NCBI GenBank assembly: GCA_016285455.1 | Contig: JAEEQS010000004.1 | Span: forward strand, 1-64,000 | Direction of reading: 5' to 3' | Source of the DNA: Bacteroidales bacterium | GTDB taxonomy: Bacteria; Bacteroidota; Bacteroidia; Bacteroidales; UBA932 | Length of the DNA: 64,000 nucleotides | Translations under genes and position numbers: made by a program | The notes under the pieces: generated by a model | Told to the model about the DNA's origin: nothing | Seen by the model: only the letters and a program-made list of their open reading frames with translations | The model's database searches: none | Shown: in pieces, positions 59,701 to 64,000 of the stretch | How the letters are laid out: each line of letters opens with the position of its first letter | How positions within the stretch are numbered: position 1 is the stretch's first letter

Positions 59701-61296
59701 AAGGTCTGCGTAAGGGATGTTTGCGTAGAAGTTATAGATATTGCCTGGAGAAGAAGATGTTCCTATCGTACCCTGGAACATTAAGTCCAGAGCCGGATCG
59801 TGGCAGATGACCTTTCCGTCGAATATCTCGTCTTGGTATCTTCCCTTGCCTATGATTCCGGTGAGGTTATAGCCGTTGATTCCAAGCTTGCGCACGTTGA
59901 GACTGTCTATAATGACAGCCATTCCTTCCGTTGCAGTTCCGCTCAGCACCCTGACTTTGCCTCTTCCGCTGAAAAGACCAAGCGCCTTGCTGCCGGTAAG
60001 AGTGTAAAGGTCTAAGTCCGTAGCATTTACGTTGGTTGCAAACAATGGTGCTGTATTGTCTCTGGCAGCGTTGACTGCCGCATTGACCGCCACGCTGCTT
60101 CCGCCAGAAGACAACACGCCGTTTGTCATTATGTGACCTATTGTTCCGCTGACATTGCCGGTATATTTCCAAACCTGCATCGGCGGCATCTGTTCAAGGA
60201 AGTCAACTCTGGTACCTCCGCTCAGACCTGCTATGATATGTGAGAGGTCTTTTCCGGTTGTGGTCAGATTGTTGACCTTGCCTTCTATCTTGGTGTGGAA
60301 GGTATCTGTAAGGCCTTTCATCCTCACGTCTGAAAGTGAAACGCTAGTCAGCCCGCCCTTGGACGTGGCGGAAATACTCTTGGCATAGAGGTTGCTGACC
60401 GTTCCTTCCACAAGTCCGCTGATAGTGAATTCCAGATCGGAATTAAGGAAATCCGGAGCGAACCTGCCGATAGTCTTCATCGCTAGGGTACTGTTATTCA
60501 GCCTGGAAGAAAGCCTGACCTTTCGTATGAAATCCTTGAAGTCTTTAGGGCTGCTAAAGCCAAAATTCAGGTAATCTCCCTTGAATCGGCTTCCGTCTGC
60601 CAGAACATCCGGATTGAAAAGAGTTGCTCCTTCGTCATTCAGGAGAAAGTCTCCCTTGAGATTGTCCAGAACGAAACCGCAGCTCTCTTTGGCGTTCAGG
60701 CCGGCTATCTTGGCAGTAACCCCGTCAGGACCGTATTTTATGTCTGAAGCCTCCAGATTTATGTTGCTTACGCTCAGATTGCTGAAATCCATCTGTCCTT
60801 TTACCATAGGACGTATGTCATAAGGATTCTTGAGGTTGAAACGGAAGTTGTTAACCTCAAGGGAGGAAAGCGCGATTTCAAAATTGCTCTTTCCCTTATC
60901 TTCCTTCTTCTCTGTGACTGGGAAAATCCGGTCTATGTTAAGAGTGGAGTCAGTCTCATAAATAAGATTGAAGACTCCGTCGCTGACCTTGAGAGAATTG
61001 ACTGTCTTGTTTTTGTCCAGAAGACCTCTCAGCGAGATTCCTGCTTCCAGTTCCCTGGCGCTCAGCAGGGTGTCTTTGGATACTATGGAAAAGTCCTTGA
61101 CAACAACCTTGTTGAAGAAGCGGATATTGACTTCTCCGATGTTAACATCTGCGTTAATGTCTTTAGTAAGGGACTTTACAACGCTTTGGGTTATCTTGGT
61201 CTGGACATAAGGAATCTGAAGCGCAAGATACGCCACCATCAGGATGCAAAGCAGAACCAGAAGGATCCATCCCAGATATTTGACTGCCTTAATCAT
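56749..61296 (-). CDS. tamB: TamB-like translocation/assembly module protein
   Basis: 1515 residues. One N-terminal membrane anchor (about 7-29), then an AsmA-like start (SVVKSLTKDINADVNIGEVNIRF) and a very long beta-rich repetitive region forming a groove that spans the periplasm. A TamB C-terminal domain lies at about 1180-1480 (FKLSGNYSISQGSYHFVLMGL; SGNAIYSNATSVLVGQLNNLF; VAVSTQLFNNRVIINGSMGN). The tail is a strongly charged Arg/Lys/Glu coil (KEREERKADREEKKKARREEK). It carries phospholipid and helps build the outer membrane. A TAAATTTG box (minus, 61329-61336) is the likely promoter, facing the tsaD box. Confidence 0.95.
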   Translation of the reverse strand: MIKAVKYLGWILLVLLCILMVAYLALQIPYVQTKITQSVVKSLTKDINADVNIGEVNIRFFNKVVVKDFSIVSKDTLLSARELEAGISLRGLLDKNKTVNSLKVSDGVFNLIYETDSTLNIDRIFPVTEKKEDKGKSNFEIALSSLEVNNFRFNLKNPYDIRPMVKGQMDFSNLSVSNINLEASDIKYGPDGVTAKIAGLNAKESCGFVLDNLKGDFLLNDEGATLFNPDVLADGSRFKGDYLNFGFSSPKDFKDFIRKVRLSSRLNNSTLAMKTIGRFAPDFLNSDLEFTISGLVEGTVSNLYAKSISATSKGGLTSVSLSDVRMKGLTDTFHTKIEGKVNNLTTTGKDLSHIIAGLSGGTRVDFLEQMPPMQVWKYTGNVSGTIGHIMTNGVLSSGGSSVAVNAAVNAARDNTAPLFATNVNATDLDLYTLTGSKALGLFSGRGKVRVLSGTATEGMAVIIDSLNVRKLGINGYNLTGIIGKGRYQDEIFDGKVICHDPALDLMFQGTIGTSSSPGNIYNFYANIPYADLYKLNLDKRDSTAIISTFISADLQNFDGYDFFGYLKMDDIVYTNSHGKWRIGDLDATSLYEDGKYVINLVSDFAKARYEGTRMIDSFLEQFNNQVLRRHFSNLVPQSEQKEIQKSYNQNYSLTLQTLNTQGICAFIDPGLYIQQGTSLRVRVTDDDHYRVLLNSGRLAHGSNYLKNVRLTVLDRDSSIAASIFSRDIAVAGFTVDSTRLIANASDNSINFSLRFRNDSTGLNNTNLNAKVSFLRDTSIDVNGVQRTLSSPICINVSPSDITLKGQRWNIRKSEMIYSDSLITLDGMKIYNGSQMLSAGGTLSEHYPDSLGIRMEKFDIAIFDQFFEKKMNIEGLLSGRALLSLNQRGKFYGSFTGDSMYVNHAPVGTLHVDGKWNSEEKHYDLSVNTVQDGKKKLDINGYYRPEGSYINMVSNLDDLSMAYFEPILSDVVSHTSGSLSGNITLAGPLNDISITSSGCRFDKFGFTVDYLNVPYLLNGKFDVNDKGVVIHNNLLEDFNGGSGRVNGGVSWNRFKDIGIDVRISMNNMQGLNTSEKDNEDFYGTVFATGNVGIKGDLSKLTLDITARTERKTFFHIPMSGASSASSSNILTFRQEEVPVEIDPYDTLYFSKSIATSDPMEIAVNLNVTATPDANLWLEIDKSTGDILKANGQGRIGININPKKDIFKLSGNYSISQGSYHFVLMGLASRDFTVVPGSNVAFNGKVGNTALDITALYSTKAAINRLISDTTSVNTSRLVNASIKVTGKLDNPQIKFGIDVPDLDPNTKVKVESALNSEDKVQKQFASLLAFGNFTPETESGITSSGNAIYSNATSVLVGQLNNLFMQLDIPLDLGFNYQQGDRSASDAFEVAVSTQLFNNRVIINGSMGNDPYSSSTGRDVKGNIDIEVKMDRQGKIRMTFFSHATDAYSNYLDMSQRTGIGVAYQHEFNSFRDLFRKRSAAQKEYDKMRKIKEREERKADREEKKKARREEKNSRK

Positions 61297-61349
61297 CAGA
61301 TTCCTTGCCGAATATTAGTCTTAACCTACAAATTTAAGCAAAAACTCAT

Positions 61350-61357
61350 TAGATTTG
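61350..61357 (+). promoter_or_regulatory. -7 box (TAGATTTG) of tsaD
   Basis: Matches TAnnTTTG, 12 bases before ATG 61370, so the leader is only about 6 bases. Divergent from the tamB box at 61329-61336, with 13 bases between. Confidence 0.6.
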
Positions 61358-61369
61358 CATATTGCAATT

Positions 61370-62407
61370 ATGAACAGACAGAAAGCAGATATAATATTAG
61401 GTATAGAATCATCTTGTGACGACACTTCTGCCGCCGTGCTCAGAGATGAATATTTGCTGAGCAGCGTCATAGCCAGCCAGAAGGTTCACGAAAAATGGGG
61501 CGGCGTTGTTCCTGAACTGGCTTCCAGGGCTCACCTGATGAATATAGTTCCTGTTGTGGACCAGGCTCTTAGCCAGGCAGGTGTTACGATGGATGAAGTT
61601 TCTGCCATAGCCTTTACCCGGGGGCCGGGGCTTCTTGGATCTCTTCTGGTTGGAACAAGCTACGCAAAGGGGCTGGCTATAGCAACCGGAAAGCCACTCG
61701 TGGAAGTTAATCATCTTCAGGGACATATACTTTCCTGCCTAGTTAAGGAAGAAGGCAGGGAGAACATTGTTCCCCAATTCCCGTTCCTGACTCTTTTGGT
61801 TTCCGGAGGCCATACCCAGATTGTGAAAGTCTGCGGGCATTTTGAGTTTGAGATTCTGGGACAGACCATAGACGATGCTGTGGGTGAAGCTTTTGACAAG
61901 TGTTCAAAAATGATGGGCCTGGGCTATCCTGGAGGCCCGATAGTGGATCGCTTGGCAAAAGAGGGAGATGAAAACCGTTTCAGGTTCAATCTGCCGCATA
62001 TCCAAGGGCTGGACTACAGTTTCAGCGGAATAAAGACATCTCTTCTTTATTTCCTCCGCGATCAGCTTAAGGAGAACCCGAATTTTATAGAAGAAAACAA
62101 GGCCGATATCTGCGCCAGTTTCCAGAAAGCCCTGATAGATATACTGATGAAAAAACTCATACTGGCTGTCAAGCAAACCGGTATCCGTCAAGTTGCCATA
62201 GGCGGCGGAGTAAGCGCCAATTCAGGCCTGAGAAACCGCATCGCCGAGGAAGGAAAGAAAAGGGGATGGCAGACTTTTATTCCGGAATTCAGGTTTACAA
62301 CAGATAATGCGGCGATGATAGCCATCAGCGGCCTTTACAAATATCGCAGAGGAGAATTCTGCACACTCGACAAGCCTTCTGTTCCAAGGGCTTCACAAAT
62401 GCTTTAG
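61370..62407 (+). CDS. tsaD: tRNA threonylcarbamoyltransferase TsaD
   Basis: Transfers threonylcarbamoyl to A37 of ANN-decoding tRNAs. 345 residues: ILGIESSCDDTSAAV at the start, ELASRAHLMNIVPVV (metal-binding His), FTRGPGLLGSLLVG, VEVNHLQGHILS with two more His, LLVSGGHTQIV, GEAFDKCSKMMGLGYPGG and the closing TDNAAMIAISG. Start at 61370 rather than 15 bases upstream because the latter overlaps the promoter. Pairs functionally with MtaB, also in this window. Confidence 0.97.
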   Translation: MNRQKADIILGIESSCDDTSAAVLRDEYLLSSVIASQKVHEKWGGVVPELASRAHLMNIVPVVDQALSQAGVTMDEVSAIAFTRGPGLLGSLLVGTSYAKGLAIATGKPLVEVNHLQGHILSCLVKEEGRENIVPQFPFLTLLVSGGHTQIVKVCGHFEFEILGQTIDDAVGEAFDKCSKMMGLGYPGGPIVDRLAKEGDENRFRFNLPHIQGLDYSFSGIKTSLLYFLRDQLKENPNFIEENKADICASFQKALIDILMKKLILAVKQTGIRQVAIGGGVSANSGLRNRIAEEGKKRGWQTFIPEFRFTTDNAAMIAISGLYKYRRGEFCTLDKPSVPRASQML

Positions 62408-62410
62408 AAG

Positions 62411-63973
62411 ATGAAAGAGACGGACATTTCCTTTTCGGTTTCTGAAAGGCAGGACCAGAATTCCATAAGGGAAAAGGCCGCGCGCGCCTGCGGCGTGTCC
62501 AAAGACAGGGTTGTTCACGTGGAGACTCTCAGGCGAAGCCTTGATGCCCGAGGGGGAAAGATTTCATTCAAGCTCAGAGTTCAGGTTTTCCTTAAAGGAG
62601 ACAAGCCTTTCCAGAGGTTTTCTATGCCGCCATATCTGGATTGCACTAAAGGAGAGAAGGTTATAATCATAGGTGCTGGTCCTGCCGGACTGTTTGCCGC
62701 CCTGACTTTACTTCAGAGAGGAAAGTGTCCGGTAATTCTGGAGAGGGGCAAGGATGTCCACGCCAGAAAGAGAGACACTGCGCGCCTTATGCTTGAGCAG
62801 ATTGTGGATCCGGACTCCAATTACTGCTTTGGAGAAGGCGGAGCAGGCTGTTTTTCAGACGGAAAGCTATTCACCCGTTCCACAAAGAAAGGAGACATTA
62901 GAGAAGTACTTTATCCGCTGGTTGACTTTGGAGCTGACCCTTCAATCCTCGTGGACGCCCATCCTCATATAGGAAGCAACCGCCTTCCGCAGATAATGGA
63001 GAATATCAGGAATTGCATTCTTTCCCACGGCGGTCAGGTGCATTTCAACACCAGGGTAACGGATTTGCTTCCTCCTCAGTCTGAGAAAGATATGTGGAAG
63101 GTTAAGTGTGTTCAAAGGCAGGAAGAGGGCATGAAGGAAACGGAATTCCTTTCTAGAAAAGTGATTCTTGCTACAGGCCATTCCGCTAAAGACATCTACA
63201 GTCTGTTCTATGAAAAAGGCTGGGACCTTCAGGCTAAGGGATTTGCCCTGGGAGTAAGGGCCGAGCATCCGCAAAGCCTTATTAACGATATCCAGTACCA
63301 CGGAAAATACCAGAAGAGCCTTCCGGCCGCTGAGTACAGCCTTGTGGGACAGGTGGAAGGAAGGGGAGTTTTCTCTTTCTGCATGTGCCCCGGCGGCATT
63401 CTTCTGCCATCTTCCACTTCTCCGGGAGAGGTTCTGCTTAACGGAATGAGCAATTCAGAAAGGAATTCTCCTTGGGCCAATGCCGGAATCGTTACCAGCA
63501 TCGAGCCAGAAGACATATCTGAATTTGAAGAGTGGGGGCCGTTAAAACTACTGAAATTCCAGGAGAGTGTGGAAAAGGGAATCTTTGCCCATAACGGCGG
63601 CACATTGAAGGCTCCAGCCCAGAGAATGGATGACTTCTGCCGCGGGAAACTCTCTGCAGATCTTCCCGCAACCTCCTATAAGATAGGGGCTTATTCTGCC
63701 CTGCTCAGCGATGTTCTTCCGGATAGCGTATATCAGAGGCTCAGGCGTGCATTCCCGCTGTTCGACAAAAAAATGAGAGGCTATTACACCTCTCAATCTC
63801 TTCTTCTGGCTACCGAAAGCAGGACTTCGTCTCCTGTTAGGATTCCAAGGGATCCGGAAAGCCTGCAGCACGTATCGCTGAGAAATCTTTACCCTTGCGG
63901 AGAAGGAGCCGGCTATTCCGGCGGAATAGTTTCATCCGCGTTGGACGGAATCAACGTTGCCCGCAAGATCTAG
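62411..63973 (+). CDS. FAD-dependent oxidoreductase
   Basis: 520 residues of the NAD(P)/FAD-dependent group often labelled uncharacterised FAD-dependent dehydrogenase. The N-terminal about 80 residues form a small alpha/beta domain. The dinucleotide motif is VIIIGAGPAGLFAALTLLQRG near residues 77-97, followed by NYCFGEGGAGCFSDGKL, VILATGHSAKDIY and CMCPGGILLPSS. The closing FAD-binding block is LYPCGEGAGYSGGIVSSALDG. The substrate is unknown. It begins 3 bases after tsaD and is likely co-transcribed with it. Its stop shares a CTAG with the convergent gene at the window edge. Confidence 0.9.
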   Translation: MKETDISFSVSERQDQNSIREKAARACGVSKDRVVHVETLRRSLDARGGKISFKLRVQVFLKGDKPFQRFSMPPYLDCTKGEKVIIIGAGPAGLFAALTLLQRGKCPVILERGKDVHARKRDTARLMLEQIVDPDSNYCFGEGGAGCFSDGKLFTRSTKKGDIREVLYPLVDFGADPSILVDAHPHIGSNRLPQIMENIRNCILSHGGQVHFNTRVTDLLPPQSEKDMWKVKCVQRQEEGMKETEFLSRKVILATGHSAKDIYSLFYEKGWDLQAKGFALGVRAEHPQSLINDIQYHGKYQKSLPAAEYSLVGQVEGRGVFSFCMCPGGILLPSSTSPGEVLLNGMSNSERNSPWANAGIVTSIEPEDISEFEEWGPLKLLKFQESVEKGIFAHNGGTLKAPAQRMDDFCRGKLSADLPATSYKIGAYSALLSDVLPDSVYQRLRRAFPLFDKKMRGYYTSQSLLLATESRTSSPVRIPRDPESLQHVSLRNLYPCGEGAGYSGGIVSSALDGINVARKI

Positions 63974-64000
63974 TGGCAGTGAGAGCATCCCCCGCCGCAG
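63970..64000 (-). CDS. C-terminal end of an unidentified Cys/His-rich protein
   Basis: The minus strand reads CGGGCSHCH followed by TAG within the last 31 bases. The Cys/His spacing looks like a metal-binding tail, and the stop shares the CTAG tetranucleotide with the FAD-oxidoreductase stop, which supports a real convergent gene. The rest lies outside the window, so it cannot be named. Confidence 0.45.
   Translation of the reverse strand, partial: CGGGCSHCH

Overview
The window looks like a chromosomal segment of a Bacteroidales (phylum Bacteroidota) bacterium. The evidence is the recurring -7 promoter box TAnnTTTG in front of many genes and RNAs, lipoproteins with a Cys lipobox, a TPP-riboswitch/TonB-receptor/PnuT thiamine module, a TamB-type giant protein, and the overall family content. 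No rRNA, tRNA, CRISPR array, transposase, integrase or phage structural gene was seen. I cannot name the genus from the sequence alone.

Layout. 1-8 kb: a type II (FecCD/BtuCD-like) ABC importer (ATPase cut by the left edge, plus permease) on the minus strand. A plus-strand GH3 lipoprotein gene separates it from a five-gene minus operon: PLP-dependent D-cysteine desulfhydrase/ACC-deaminase-like enzyme, MarC-like membrane protein, membrane-anchored nitroreductase/flavin-reductase fusion, L-fucose-isomerase-like protein and FecB-like binding lipoprotein. 8-13 kb: a very large exported amidase-like protein and a surface lipoprotein, then RNase P RNA (minus). 13.5-17.4 kb: SLC13 transporter, glutaminyl cyclotransferase and CTP synthase. 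17.4-20.4 kb: TPP riboswitch, TonB receptor and PnuT, a thiamine uptake operon.

20.5-33.7 kb: a long plus-strand run that reads as amino-sugar/muropeptide salvage. It holds a BadF-type sugar kinase, MurQ, RecR (housekeeping passenger), an SSS symporter, CorA with a small overlapping upstream ORF, a ROK kinase, an S9 peptidase lipoprotein, two tandem MFS transporters, a SIS-domain protein, a NagZ-like GH3 and a creatininase-family amidohydrolase. GH3 would release sugars, the transporters import them, the kinases phosphorylate them, and MurQ removes the lactyl ether.

33.7-44.9 kb: the most unusual part, an AT-richer minus-strand block of mostly unfamiliar genes. It contains a Ser/Thr kinase with a divergent partner gene, a long structured RNA leader, a small acidic protein, a single-span protein with a periplasmic OmpA domain, two Lys-rich histone-H1-like proteins sharing a repeated motif, a TerB-like protein, an internally duplicated 103-residue protein, a voltage-sensor channel with a non-canonical filter, four tiny proteins (two under 60 residues), a coiled-coil protein, a PD-(D/E)XK nuclease and a secreted ricin-type protein. 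This is my best candidate for an undescribed stress or conflict system.

44.9-64 kb: core genes, namely rpsA, rnz, a C-terminal processing protease, an alpha/beta hydrolase, mnmA, SRP RNA, mltG, cytidine deaminase, an MBL-fold hydrolase, an RsmI-like methylase, folB, mtaB, tamB, tsaD and a FAD-dependent oxidoreductase, with the last codons of a minus-strand gene at the right edge.
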